A DNA stretch of 64,000 nt from Takifugu bimaculatus. Lineage: Eukaryota; Chordata; Actinopteri; Tetraodontiformes; Tetraodontidae. Positions 23,842 to 37,200 of the stretch are shown in pieces (position 1 is the first letter of the stretch; each line of letters begins with the position of its first letter). The stretch lies in contig CP034992.1 in NCBI GenBank assembly GCA_004026145.2, positions 1,971,927 to 2,035,926 on the forward strand, read 5' to 3'. Made by a program: the position numbers and the translations under genes. Below the pieces are notes generated by a model. That model searched no databases. It was not told the DNA's origin and saw only the letters and a list, made by a program, of their open reading frames with translations.

Positions 23842-25325
23842 TCAAGTTTCCCAGCTGTCACTGCTGCCCTCTGTCATTTGGAGGTAGGAGGAGATGGCCT
23901 CCCGCAGGCCCTCGCTCACCAAAGGGTTGTCTGATTCTGTTAGTTTCTTCTTGAAGACCATCGACCTGGAAGAGGCAGAACTTTCTCAGACATGAACGAA
24001 AAACAGCACCTGCATCAAAACGAAGCCTCTATCAAGCACGGATGAAGATTCGTTCAGGAATCTCTCTTTGGGCCCGGTGAGAATAAAGCCCCCCCACACA
24101 CACACCTGCTGATGTCCTTCCAGTTGAACGTGGGCCTCCTCACAAGTTTGGTCTCTCCCTCGGAGCTCTTGATGAAGCAGGGAGCTGTCAGCCGACAGCA
24201 CAAACCATCCGCACACTCTGAAAAGAGACGACCTTTAACCGTCGATCTTCCAGGACTCCCGATGAACGTTCGGGCAGCAGAACGCGGTCCGCGCAGGTAC
24301 AGACCTGAGTAGTGTTCCACCAGGTGATGCAGGGAAGGGAAGGTGAGCCTGGGAGATATGTAGAACCAGCCGTTCGGGAGGCAGGAAATACGGTAGTGCT
24401 TTACAGAATCGTGGTACGAAGAGCCGGACCTCCTCAGGATAGATAACGAGTAACCATCTGCCCCAAGACAACAGACAGGTTGTTTTTCTAACACCTTTAC
24501 CATTTATTCACCTCCATTTCCTGCCTGAACTGACAAACCTGCATTGGTCTGTGATTCTCGGATCAGAAAGGCTCCGTTGTGGTTGTTTGGCAGCATGAGC
24601 AGCTCTATGGCTTTGTACCTGCTGATGCCTGTGAACAGCCACCTGTGCAGACACACGACGGGAAACGTTCACTCGCGGTGTCATGGCAACCAAAAAAAAA
24701 AAGAAAAGCCATCATTTTGAGACTTCATTAGAACAATCCGGGGGCACTGGAGGATGCCAGAGTGCAGAGGCAGGTTTAAGGTCACCGGAGAGAACCCAGT
24801 CCCCACTCATGTAAAGGTCGCCTCAGAAGACCGAGCCTCCTTCCACCAGACAGGGAACCCCCCCCCCCTCATTGAACGCCTCTGCTTTGCCCTGGGACTT
24901 ACATGTGAGTCACCTTGGCGGTGTAGGAGGTGGGAATGTAGCTCTCCAGGCCTGTAGTCGCAGACCTAACAATCAAAAAGTCGCCGTCACTGTTGAGGGG
25001 GAAAAAAGCAGTCATGAGCTCATGGAGGTCGTCATGATGGTTACTGAAACACTGAACGTGGCGTCACCCACTCGGACATGACGGTGAGCCGTTCCCCGAT
25101 GCACATGGTCGGGTCTATTTGCCCAAAGGCGGGGTAGTTACACAGGGAGACAACGATGGCGTCCTCTTGTGCTGCAGAGACAAATCCAGTCGTTTGTTGC
25201 ATTTTCAGGACATTTATGTCGATCAGTTTTGAGCTGATGTACAGGTTTGTACCTGGTGCCGAAGATTCGGATGTGTTTTCCAGGATTGACATGTTGGACC
25301 GACATCTGATGGGGCAGATCCCCAT
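23842..25325 (-). CDS. sla2: Src-like adaptor protein 2 (SLAP-2), SH3-SH2 adaptor
   Basis: Negative regulator of antigen-receptor and cytokine-receptor signalling: SH3 and SH2 domains bind receptors, the C-terminal tail recruits CBL. Seven exons in coding order: 25325-25253, 25171-25072, 24989-24903, 24642-24539, 24457-24305, 24217-24106, 23965-23842; 250 aa (human 261), all in phase. It starts MGIC (myristoylatable Gly2, palmitoylatable Cys4). SH3 spans about residues 30-85 (ALYDY-equivalent SLCNYPA, then SDDGDFLIV, ending YIPTSYTAKV). SH2 spans about 87-180, with WLFTGISR, the phosphotyrosine-binding arginine in GAFLIRESQT, YSLSI and HYRISCLPNGWFYISPRLTF. The tail ends GLREAISSYLQMTEGSSDSW. 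The short tail and linkage to ndrg3 favour SLA2 over its paralogue SLA. There is no kinase domain, as expected. Confidence 0.9.
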
Positions 25326-25812
25326 CGTCTGTGAATGAGCCCGAATTAGTTGATCTATTTATGCACGTTTTGATGCGACAGAACGAAACAAACGAGACAG
25401 GTTTTTGTAGCATTGCTGAGATTCAACGTGATATCAGGGAGCCTAATTGGATTTAATTTGTATTTTTAAAAGAACACTCAAAGTTACATTTGTAGATCAT
25501 CTTCAGTTTCTACTTCTGCATGTGTGAAAGGATACCCTCGATGTCAAACCACAAGAGAAAGCCTGAATTTCCTGTTGAATTCAGGTTAGCAAGGCGCAAC
25601 CGTCTTTAGAAAAGCGTAAGAAATTCAATACAGGGAGGTAAGAGACTATTTTTCCCATGTATGCAAATTCATAAAACAAGATAATCACTTTAAACTGTTT
25701 GATTTGCATTTGAGTGGAAAAAAAATAAAAGTTTCTATTTCATCTGATTTCAATGCACATTCACTCATGAAACAACTGCATCTTAAACAATACCTCGGGA
25801 CTTTCTACTCAC

Positions 25813-26115
25813 CTCTTTCAGTATCCGTTTGAAACCGGTCCACCTGAGTTCGGTTCTGCAGCGGCTGAGGGCGAGATCCTCCTCCGATCGAGCGAAGAGC
25901 TCCAGATTAGTTGCTGAAAGACGGGTTCCTGCCTCCTCGCACACAGAAGGACGTCTGTCTCAGCTCAGATCCCCTCTCAGGCACCGGTCAATCAGAGCGA
26001 CTGTTCCCTTTCCTGCTCCCATGAAGACTTCTGTGTTGTTGCAGCTGTTTATAGGGGGGGTGACCTCACAGACTGGCTTCCTGCATCTAAGTGGGCCTGT
26101 GAAGCTTCCTGTGAC
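25813..26115 (-). promoter_or_regulatory. sla2: sla2 promoter and non-coding exon 1
   Basis: A minus-strand TATAAA (26053-26048) lies about 25-30 bp before a likely start near 26020. A strong donor (GAAAGAG|GTGAGT) at 25813/25812 would end a roughly 200-nt non-coding exon, and CACAG ending at 25329 is a plausible acceptor just before the start codon. Two minus-strand ETS-type sites (CAGGAAGC) lie upstream, near 26075-26082 and 26102-26110, in keeping with a haematopoietic gene. The transcript structure is inferred. Confidence 0.45.
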
Positions 26116-26159
26116 GCTCAAGACCTTGAACATCCTGACACAGATCAGCTCTCCATGAT

Positions 26160-27460
26160 GAGGTTTAGCATGAAGCACGGCAGAATCCTCAGTTTGTCCA
26201 CTCTAAACAAACGTTTGCTCAACTTTTGCATTTACTCAGGTTTTTTTTTTTTAATGTTAAGCCATAAAAAAAATCAAGTTAAAATCAAGGATGAGCCGGG
26301 TGATCTTAAAATGGAGTCTTCAAATCCTTTCTAACTGCCCCACAGTTATTAAACAACGGTGGAAACAAGACTGGTAGAAATGTTATTCTTGTACTTTAGG
26401 ACCACGTTGAAAACAGCTTTAGACGACAGCTCATTGTTGGTTGTTTCAGAGGCTGTTAGGGACTTTGGTCGACTACAGTTGTCGAGTGTTTCTGTAGGTC
26501 AACCAGCATTTTGTGACCTTTAAGTCCTGAAAGAACCTCTGCAGCATCACTTTGTCACCCGCCCTATTCTGCGTGTTCCCTCAAAAGTTGCTTTTTATCT
26601 CTTTTATCTATTAGACCGTAAATATCGGATATGCGATGTGCGGGAGGTTTAGGAAATGCAATCATTTCCATCGGTGTTCCGAAGCCAAATTTAGTTTTTT
26701 CTTGCATCTCAGAAAGCGACACTATCAATATCTGAGAAATGAGCAACAGCTTCTGATTTATCAGCAGTCCTCCATCACACCCACAGCACCAGTTTAGTAG
26801 CCGGAGACAAATCACATTAACAGTTAATGATCACACCACAATGCTTGGCAGAGGTGGCAGAGAGAATTCACAGATGATAGCGTGATACGAGGCCGCAAAA
26901 TCCAGTTTTCAAAATGGTATCGCTTCTTTTTCTAGTTTTTATCTCTATACAAAACCTCAAACATCACATTTGATGGAAAGAACAGAAACGCTGATTAGAG
27001 CCAAAAACTGCAGGTGGCTGGCTGGAATATTAGTGTCTGTCATTGAAAAAGAGCGTTTCACATTTCCAATTAAGGCAGTGAAGAGGCTGGAGGATGCAAA
27101 TCAGATGTAGCACCAGAAAGATCTGAAATTAATGAAGTACAGTACTGCACATGGCTGCAAAAAAAAAAGCAAAAAAAAAAGCACAGGGACTAGCTTCAGG
27201 TGTCAACGTTTGGTTGTGTTTTTAATTCTCATCTCAGTTGTGGGTTTGTTGAATTAATGTGCGCTAAAAATAGACTGCAGTGTCTCTCATGTCAGAAGTC
27301 GCTGAGAGGAAAGTGCGGTTGGAAACAACTGTCACCTCAATTTTCCACTAACACAAGAGGAAAACAGAGATGTTCAGTATACTGGGCGGGCTCCCTCTGA
27401 AACGTGCGCTTGCTCGTGTACACTCGATAATTGGTGTGATGTGCTGAAAAATTCAAAGGT
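26160..27460. other. intergenic DNA between sla2 and ndrg3, no gene seen
   Basis: AT-rich sequence with A/T homopolymers. Open frames are short, lack splice sites and match nothing I recognise. Confidence 0.6.
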
Positions 27461-27464
27461 CAGA

Positions 27465-28238
27465 CACTTGTTACAGTGCATCTTTATTCGGTAGTAATAA
27501 ACAAAATGAACCAGCAGACAGAAGCGCCGCCTCCCTCGGCGAGGAGGCTCGCCGTGCACGTCGGAGCGCGTTGAAGATCACAAATACATCCGGGCAAATC
27601 AGCAAAAAAAACAGGTCAACAGAAAACAAAGAAATTAAGATGTGCTCAATCACAACATTGATCCAAAGACAAATACAAGCGTCGACGCATCGGTAAATGT
27701 TGAAATCAGCTTCTGCCTTCGTGTTTTTAGACGGGTTTTTCGAGATCTGCAGTTCTCCCGGGTTCGAGGATCCCTCTGTATAATCTCTGGCCCTTATGTT
27801 GCAACAAAATTAAAAACAGTCGTAGCGGCGAAGCGGCAATTTAATCCACGAGGCGAGCGTTCAAAAGCAGCCGTTAAAGTACCGTCAAATTTTTAAAAAA
27901 AAGAAGAAAAAAAAAAGACATGACAACAGATTTTCAGGAGATGAAAAAAAATTCCACAGTGTGAGAAACAATAAATACGAGGAGCTGGACGTGAGACCGG
28001 TTGAGATTAACTACTGGAACATACAACACATCTGAATGTATTTAGGGTTTTTTTTTTTTAGACAGTGCAACTTCTATAGTGTATTTAATATTTAATAATA
28101 TGCATCTGTTAATACAGCTGATCTACCCTCTGTATCTAATAACATAGTTCATTACAGATCCTCCTCGTGTATCTTATATATTTGTTGGAGAGGGAGGGAA
28201 GAGAGAGGAGTATAAGTTACTGTGGGGATGAGGAGGGT
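27465..28238 (-). other. ndrg3: ndrg3 3' UTR with poly(A) signal
   Basis: From the stop codon to a minus-strand AATAAA at 27488-27483, giving a 3' UTR of about 770 bp. It is rich in A/T runs. No competing gene is visible. Confidence 0.6.
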
Positions 28239-31200
28239 TTAGCATGACACCTCCATGGTCTGGGGCCCAGCCTGGTTGTCCAGGTTCCCGGCGGCGGTGC
28301 CCTCCAGCAGGCTGTTGAGGTTGCTACGGCTGCGGCTGCTGTCCATGGAGGTGATGCTGGAAGAGGAGGTGGTGCGCGAGCGAGCCAGACGAGTCATTCC
28401 TGCCGACGGCACTAAAAGAAGAGAGACGCCCATTAATATTCCGCTCGTGCCGCAGAGACTCGCCGCTCTGTGGGAACACTTAGATGCCCTGATGCAACCA
28501 CAAAAGAAGTGCTAAACATGCAAACTATTCTCACACCAACGGAAGCAGTACTGAAGGTTGATTGCATGGGGGGCCCAGTCCTTTTTAAAAGAAAACGGTA
28601 GATAAAGCAAAACAGCACACGTGTGATCGTAAGGAACCGACCAAAAAAAAAAGAAAAAAAAAAAAGAGCAGCAAGTCATGCAGCAAAACAGGAGACTGGG
28701 AACAGAATCCATGCTAACAGAGCTAGCTACGCTCGTACAGTGCGGGTCAAAGTATGCAGAATAACGGCTGCTTGCGCACACTCATCTGAGTATCAAACAG
28801 CATTTCTGCATACGCTGACATTCATCCACTGTCGAGAACCAACAGGCCACTGGGTTCACAGCCCTCTAGTCAGGCAGCTATTCAAGAACCCGGTACCTGA
28901 TTCGTTGCTCAGGTGGCTGAGGAGAACGTAGGGAACTGAAAGCAATGATTAAAGAAGGAAAGAAAGGAGAGCAGTTGGTAACATGTTGCTTCATCTCAAC
29001 AGGTAACAACTATGTCCCGTATTCATTTTTATTTTTAGACGTCCTACTTTTCGCTGGATAAATATGTGGTTTTCGCACTGGGCTAAGGTGTTAATGAAGG
29101 AAAAGCAGCTTTTAGAAACAGACTGACGGGTTAAGATTTTCCACGCTTTCTTTGTGTGAAAATGGTTCTTTCACTCTGTTGTAATCCTGCAGTGGCATTT
29201 ACGCAACAGGGAGACTCGATGGCCTTTAAAGCAAGTGAGGCACGGACGCACAGGCTGCACCCATGGGTGCCTCCAACAGCAAAGAGTTTTCATTCTTGTG
29301 ATAGAGAATTTAATCTACAGAGAAACACACACACACACAAACACACACACACGGGCATCAAGCTGCTGTGACTAGAACTGCAGTTTCACTGCAGCGGAAT
29401 GAAAAGCCTCAATGACCTTCTTTAAGTTTGCGCCTCAGTAAAAATGAAGAGAAGCACACAGGTCTCACTTCAGTGATGCAAGAAGAACTCACACCTCACC
29501 TACTCAAACCTGCGGTGGCCACAAGCTGCAGACAGCAGAGAGGAAACCACGTGAACCTCCAGCGAGTGGCTCAAAGAGCGACCGGGCCGATACATGGCCT
29601 TTTTTAAGCTTTGCTGGTTGCACACCAAACCCCAAAAGGAGGGGTGCTCAGCAACATGTTCATACAAAACTGATGGCCCTCACTCTCGTCAACAGGAAGT
29701 CTCCACCCCAAACACATCAGTCCAACAAGTAAACAATTCTTATTTTTGTGTGAAAGGTTACAGCAGCTCATTTGGACCGGTACCAGGTTTCATTTGATGA
29801 TGCAACAGAAAGAACATAAGGTCATGAGTACTTACTGTAGCCCATTCCCTGAACAAAGTACTTGAAGGCCTCAGCAAGTTTCCCCGGCTGCAAACACAGA
29901 TAAAAATGTAGGTGATAAGATCATTTAATGCAATTCAATTGGAAAAATTTACACGCACACACACACACGCACACACACACTTACCTGCACAACCTGAGGT
30001 AAGCCTCCACAGTCTGCCATCTGTGGAAAAATGCATAAAGTCACATTAGGATTAATTTGTATGGTCAAAAACAAACATGTATAGTCATTAAATAAGTCAT
30101 TTCACCTTCAACAGCGTGGTCTTTGTTGGATTTAACCTGGAGTTGCATTCCACCTGGGGGAACATTAATAAGACGTTAATGCTGAGCTGAGCTGAAAACA
30201 TTTCCCAAAGCTTCTTATGGCGCTCAGACGTTGGTGTGAAACTCACGACGGCCTCCACAGCAGGTGATGTGTCTCCAACCACCAGCAGCGCAGGACATCT
30301 GCAGGGGAAAAGGACCGTTGAATATTCCACACCAAAGATCCCGACCACGACTGTACATTAAGATCAGAACCTACATTAGTGTGTTGACCGTGTCCTCATT
30401 CAGACCCACGACTGGCCTCTCAATCCCGAGATCCCGACGGCTGGGGCGGGAAGAGAAACACACAACTCAACTCATTAAAACCGGCACCGTTTTCTCTTGG
30501 GTGTAATATAAACCCGCCACATTTGACACCAAAACACAATTCTAAACGAGAGAAAGTCCACGAGACATGGAGCTGACAGAAATCTACTTGTCGTACTATT
30601 GATAGGATCCACAGAAGAGAGCCAGGTTATCCTGGTTGATGTCCTGGGCGATGTGAAGGCGGTAGGTCTGGATCAGCTCCTGGTTGTCCGTCAGCTCATC
30701 CTGTTGTAGATAAAACCGTAAAAAAAACAAAAAACTATTCCGTCCAAGTTCGAAGCATATTCAGCATCTTTATGCATCTATTTAAAGAGAATCTATCCTC
30801 TATAGATCACAATCCATCAGTCTGCACCTCAGACATGCTGGAAAACGGGAAAAAAAACCAAAGGAGAAACTCACAGTGCTGAAGTGATGAGCCATGATGA
30901 TATCCACCAAATTACTGGTCCATCCAGTCAGCTGCAGAGAGGGGGGACAGATCCACTTCATACACACAAATCTGCATGCAAGTTCTATCATTACACTACA
31001 GCTTTGGCCCTAAAACTCCTTAGATTTGAATGATTCCACAGGAGCTGTGCTGCTCAGCAAAAACCAGAGAGTGAGATTCGATTTTGGAATCTTTGGAATG
31101 TCATTAAAAACCGCAGCAAACAATTAATAAGGAATTAGGTCCCCTGTCAGTGCCATTCACTCCAAAACAACTTACCACAAAACAAAGCTGGCGTTAATCT

Positions 31201-34200
31201 TAAACCAGAGCGGCAGGATAGCGATTACTTTATAAAAACAGGGCGTCACACTTCCGGGATTACGTAACATAAAAGTCATTTTGAAGGACATCACCGACCA
31301 AAGAGGAGTGGCCGAAGCATTGGGAGTGTTGCTTTGGTGTTCTGCTGGGGGTCTACCTTTGAAGCTGCCCAGTCGATCCAGCCTTCAGCGCAGGGGTCCA
31401 CATTGATCAGAACCAGCCCTTCCACCAGGGTGGGATTGTTCAGCTGCAAGAGGACAGACACATCAGAGTAAAACGGAGGTTCTGTTCCCTCTGCGGGACA
31501 CGTACGCAGATAACAGAGTGGAGAGTGTCTCCGAGTTTAGATGAAGGAGAAACATGAAGAGCTTCTGCATTCCAGAATCGGGTTTGTAAATTGCCTTATC
31601 TCCATCTTACCGGGCAGACCCTGTGGGAACACTGGGAATGCAGCCGTCAACATGAATGCAAATGAGCAACAGCTGCTAGAAATCCACCCGTAGGAACATT
31701 CCTTTCCAAGAAATCCATTTTGGAGTCAATATTTCTTCCTTCTTTTAAAACCAAAGCGCCTTTTGAACCCACCTAACACCATTCTCCCTCTTCCATTATT
31801 CATTTTCAGCGCTCGCCTTGCTCCCTCATTGTCACTCCTGGTTCCTTCTGCTCTGACGTACCCGGACTGAGCTTATTTTAGATCCGCGGCTGCTTCCAGT
31901 ATTAAAACAAGGCCAAAGAAACGGAAAGAGAGGCGATCTCGGAGGGAGACGAGAGAATATGGAGCAGATTGGGTCCCGCCTGAAGGGCGTAAAGGTCAGC
32001 GTAATTTAATTAAAAATAAAAAGCGACTTACAGCAAAGCGGGTGAGGACGTACGCTCCTGCTCCCACACCAATGCCGATCATGCTGTTGACGCTGCGGAG
32101 AAACCAGCAGTTACAGAAGAACCAGGGAGGAACCGTCTATTCCTGCACATTATCATTGATCTCCTATTGATGGGGGAGTGAGTGGAGGGGGGGGGCACTT
32201 ACTTAAGCTGAGTCAACACAGAGGGGAGCATTTCAGCCAGCTCGTCCATGGTGGGGTAGCGATAGCTGGAGACACACACACGCACACACACACACACGTA
32301 TGGATACTTATATTAATCAGAAATCCGGAGCTCTGCAGCAGCATAAATAAGCTGTCATTAGTCAACGAGTTTCCAAAGCTGTTTACATTTCAGATAAATG
32401 AACTCACTGCAGCAAAGAGTAAACACTCATCCCCCCCAGGTCGTCCACACTCACCCGCTGGGGAAGGGTGGTGCACCCTCCTGCTGTCCAGGCGCGTCCA
32501 CGTGAACCACGGCGAAGTGCTGCGTGATCTCCTGCATGTCCTCGTAGTTGAAGAGGGTGTTGAAACACGACTTGTCTGGAAAGGATCCGCAGAGAAAGAT
32601 AATGTGCTCACCGGGCGCAGGTGGTGATTCATGCAGAACATTGTGCTTCGGTTTGTGTTTCATTCTGGTCACAGACTGTTTCAGCTCGGCTTCATTTAGA
32701 TTAGACGCCGTTAATGAGGGAACATCCTAACTGGAGATACTTCCACTTGGTTCTGGCTGTGGTTCTGACTCACGGTTGAGGCCGATGTCGTGATAGGTGA
32801 GGATGACAGGTCTGTTGCCCTTGGGGACGCCTCTCATGGTCACATGGAGGACACCATGAGGAGTCTCGATGTCATGCTCCTGTGGCCACAGAGAAGATCA
32901 ACACAAGACGCGCTTAATGTACGTGGGCGCACACATTATATCCCTTAATGCTCAGCTTTGGTTAGAAATGTAGCAAAAGTGGTAAAGTATTTTCTCGTAA
33001 GGAGACGATAAAAGGATTAAAGTGCTCATTTGCTTGTGCGAGCACGTATCCGTGTAGTATCACGAGTGGTGTGCAGCCATGAGCACCACTGTCAACACCG
33101 GAAATATTTAGAATTGTTTCAATAGATTAGACTCCGGCTTTAAACAAAGACATCACATTAGAATACATGATTTAAAACACCCAGCAACCAAATAAATGCT
33201 GTGATTCGAGCTCAGATTAAGAATTTAAGGCAAGCAGCCTCTTTCCTGGCACACATCCTTCGTACCCTTGGATACAGGGCATTAAATGGCCCGACAGTTG
33301 TTTTGCCCCGGGGTTCAAACTAATCTCACTCCCTTTTCACAAGTATGACTCTGCAAAAAAGAACATGTGTGCAGAATTTTACTTACTGGGATGTTTAATT
33401 GTACATGCGTTTAATCAGCCCTTTCAACACATGCACGTAAATGTTTGAAACGCCATTTAATCCATCAGCCCCGTGTGATTCAAATACATTTAGATTGAGT
33501 TTCTACACCTTTCTTGCATCAGACATTTCAGCAGAAGTGCATGGCCCAGCGCAGAAGAATGTGCAGTCATGTAGATGGATGTGTTTGTGAGTGTTTCGCA
33601 GGACAGGAGGCACAACAGGCGGGGCCCGTTCTCAAGGCCCTCAGGTCATCAATAATAAAGAGCGGGAGGCTGAGTGGAACATGGATTATGGCTAACTGAC
33701 AGAGCAGGAGCCTGATGCTGTTCTCCCCCTCAGTGGCGGATGTTCGGGTGATAGTCTTTATCAGTATCCTGTTTGGAGATATTCATTTTCAAGGACAATG
33801 CAGCAGGAAATTTCATCTGCAATCTGTAAAGAATACGCGGCACATAGGGACGATTCTGCCCCTGCCAGGTGTGCAAGGGCACGTCTGCTTATGTAGCGGT
33901 GATGACGAGCCCGTCACACTCAGTAAACACAAGAACGGTGGAAAACGAACGATATGAAGACGTTTTGAGTGTTGAGTCCTGCTGACAAGGCTGGCAGGGC
34001 GACTCCGCGCTACCTCGGGTCCTTCGGGGGTTCGTGGCGTGAGACGGCAGCAGTCGAGAAATGTACATGATGTTACTGTGGAATATTAGGGTTTTATTTA
34101 GGGAGGGATGTCATAATCCCATAATGCTTTCTGTCATTTCTGTACAATAACTGCTTCTGGAGAGAGCAGACATCAGACAGCCATCACAGACAGGAAATAT

Positions 34201-37200
34201 GAACCATACTGAAGATATAAAAGACTAGAAATGGAGGGGGGGGGGGGGGGTAGAGCATGACAGAGCAACAGAGGGAGCAGGGCTTAAATTTATCAATGCC
34301 TTTGCTGCCATGTCCTGCCACTAAAAGTCGAGGAAAGGGCTGTGGAAATGGGGCGAAGGACGAGGATGCTTCCCCACACGTACAAAAGCTTTAACTGGTG
34401 TCAAAGATGATTTGTAAGGGCCAGTATACGTTCAGAAGTGTCTCGGATCAGAGACGCGGGGTGGGGCTGTCAGCCTGGAAAACACTGCAACAGTCGGCAC
34501 AAAGATAGAGAGTCCGTGTGGGTGTCTCTGTGGAGCCGGAGTTCCGAATACCGAGATAACGATTGAGGAAAATGAATGAATCAAACTAGAAATGGTAACA
34601 ATATGTCATGTTGTCCTTCTTCCTGTAATCCTTCTCTTATCAGCCCCCACTCCCACTTCTTTCCCCCCACCCTGCCAGGAATGCCATCATCCACCCCTGA
34701 GAGCAGTGTTGCAGGGCAGAAACTATCACTATCACACCTCACAAAAAAACACTTACATGGGATCATCTAGTGTGCATAAATGTCCTGGTAGACAGACCCA
34801 CCCCCACCCGCGGCGCACGTTTTGTGTATGCATGTATGTGTTTTGTACAATGGGTCAAAAGTATAAACTCAAGGTCTCTGCAGGAGAAGGAAGGTACCAG
34901 AAGAGGGGTTTGGATTATTTTTTTTAGGTGCTATCAAAATGCACCATCCACAGCTGTCTGCAGATTAGGATGCAGAGCCCAGCACGCTGCTACTAAACCA
35001 GATAAAACACACACGAACATGCCTGAGACGCATGGAACACACAAGACTGAAGTCCATACATGACCCATCCCATTCGCTGATGCCCGGTCACTGTCTGGCT
35101 GAAACACACGCCACGTGGTTGTGGCATTCTGCAAACTCAGGGACACGAGAGAATTCTGTCATATTAACGTGCACATGAAGTCTAGGTGACCTGCACACAC
35201 AAAAAACTGCACCTACAGGAAAAGAAAGGCTTCTGCGCCTGAGCGGTCTACTGAAGGTGGTGACAAGTCATCCAAAAAAGACCCCCCCCTCCCAACATTT
35301 TAGCCCTTCATCCGAGCCAGCTGCTGCCACCCTGTCTTGGTGGAGAATGTCAAACAACCCCCTCCTCGGCTGCAAAGACCCCGGCAGGTGTGTCAAGGAA
35401 GGCAAAAACACATTTGTCACTCACCACTTCATTCCCAGAGCATGCAATCTGGTCCAGATCCAGAATAGCTGACATGTTTTTCCCCACACAGGAGAGGAGT
35501 GAGTTACGCTATACGTGTGCAGGTCAGCTTTGAAGATCTCCAGCAGGAGGAGGGATGGAGGGAGGGAGCACTGTTAGGAAAGGGAGGGATGTAGGGTGGG
35601 ATGGCAAGAACAGCAGCCGGGAGGAAAAGAGGGAGGAGAAAGACAGCAGAAAGGAGGGGATGAGTAAATAATGTGAATGAGAGCAGAAGAAGGGGGTGTG
35701 GATACCAAGCAGGGAGAACGAGAGATAGACGGAGACGAAAGGTGGGAAAGAGAGCAGGAAAATAGAGAGTGGGGGAGGAGAGTGAGACTGCAGTTTGTGC
35801 TTAGTAGTCACCGTGCGTCCATACATCCATCCACCGATGCTGCTAATTGGCCAGTAGAAGGTCATGTGGGTAGAGGGAGAGGGAGGGGCCTGGAGGCTAG
35901 CAAGGAATAACAGGAGGGAGGGGGGTGAAAAAAAGGTGGGGGGGTGGGGGGGGGCGCGTGCGTGGAAGACGGGTGATGGGATACAACTGATGCAGAGCCA
36001 GGCCAGAAAAACAGGCAGGATGCTGACGTCACGCCGTGGTACCGACAGAAAGAGGAGGATGACTTTGACAGCTCACCCTCTGCAGGGTTCTGCATCAGCA
36101 AAATGGCTGCTGCCGAGTCTGTGCGGGTCTCCAGATCTGCCTCAGTGTCACCTCGCTGTGGGGGAAGAGTAACAACCACCTTATCGTCTTCCACTATCGC
36201 TCTAATATAACCTTCACCAGTTTCCAATAAAGGAAGAGGTATTTATTAATTTGCAAATATATGGAGGTGGCATAAATCTTCCTCTCAGCTATGACCTATG
36301 GATCTGTGCCTCTTCTTCTTTCCTCTGTCCTCTGCAGTGTGTCAGGACTGAGACGGACTGCCAACGTCATTCTAACGCACACACACAGAGGAGAGGGCGC
36401 CACACACGCCCATGACGTCTTATTGGACCGTCAATGCAGCAGCGAGCTCGTGTTTTTCTGCTCTTCACCCTAAACCACAGAACCCGCAGAGGTTGCTACA
36501 GTGTCTGTTTTCAGAAACAAACAAACACATGACACATATAGCATTGCAAAACATGTAATTATGTCCGAACTATTTTTTCTGTCACGTTCCAGCACCTGAC
36601 CTGTGGCATCAGCCTGAGGTTAATGACGCGTTCACGCCACAACGTACAAGTTTTTTTTCCTTTGAATAGACGTATGTGTGTGTGTGTGTGTGCGCGCATC
36701 TCAGCCAGGCTCAATGTGACACCATTTTCCCTTGAAGCCTTTAATGAAGCAATAATAAGAAAGGCCTACAGCGCCCTCTGCTGATTACAAGATATTTTAC
36801 ATCCGTTTATTTAATAATAAAAAAAAGAAAACCCCACATTAGTTTTCTTCCCGTGCTGTTGCCATCAGAGGAATGAGACGGAAGCTTCAGTTTACGTGCT
36901 GCAAGGGCAACCACACGTCTGCAGTGTGAGCTACAAGTGTGGGCCCTGGTGAGGCGCATTCTTATACTAGCACACAAACATGTAAGATTACAATAAGCGT
37001 AAGTGTAAGCGTCACATGATAAAGCGTAAGTGTCACATGATAAAACAAAGCATGATATATACAAAAGGAACATATAAGAAAATGGGGGATGGATGGTCAG
37101 GTTGTCTCCTGCTATCCTGGGGCGACAGAACATCAGCTAAAGCAGGTCCCAGGGTTCTGGTCAGGAGTGATAATAAGTAGTTGCAGCATTGCTATATGAA

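Larger units (their letters stand above)
32880..36076 (-). other. ndrg3: ndrg3 intron, first part (non-coding apart from repeats)
   Basis: Intronic DNA between the EHDIET exon and the candidate cassette. It contains the poly(G) run and a long purine-rich tract. No other exon or gene is supported. Confidence 0.6.

Noticed and set aside
30597..30700. Apparent stop (CAA TAG) and frameshift in the ndrg3 exon before RRDLGIER
   Set aside because: Using the donor TA|GTACGA at 30597/30596 removes the stop and gives SYQYRRDL in phase; no indel needed, though the donor is weak.
35524..35865. 113-codon minus-strand frame
   Set aside because: Low-complexity Ser/Phe/Leu product of the polypyrimidine tract, with no domain.
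35862..36227. Unspliced 121-codon minus-strand frame as an independent gene
   Set aside because: Only the central 36077-36155 part has splice sites and NDRG-like character; the flanks are low-complexity intron.
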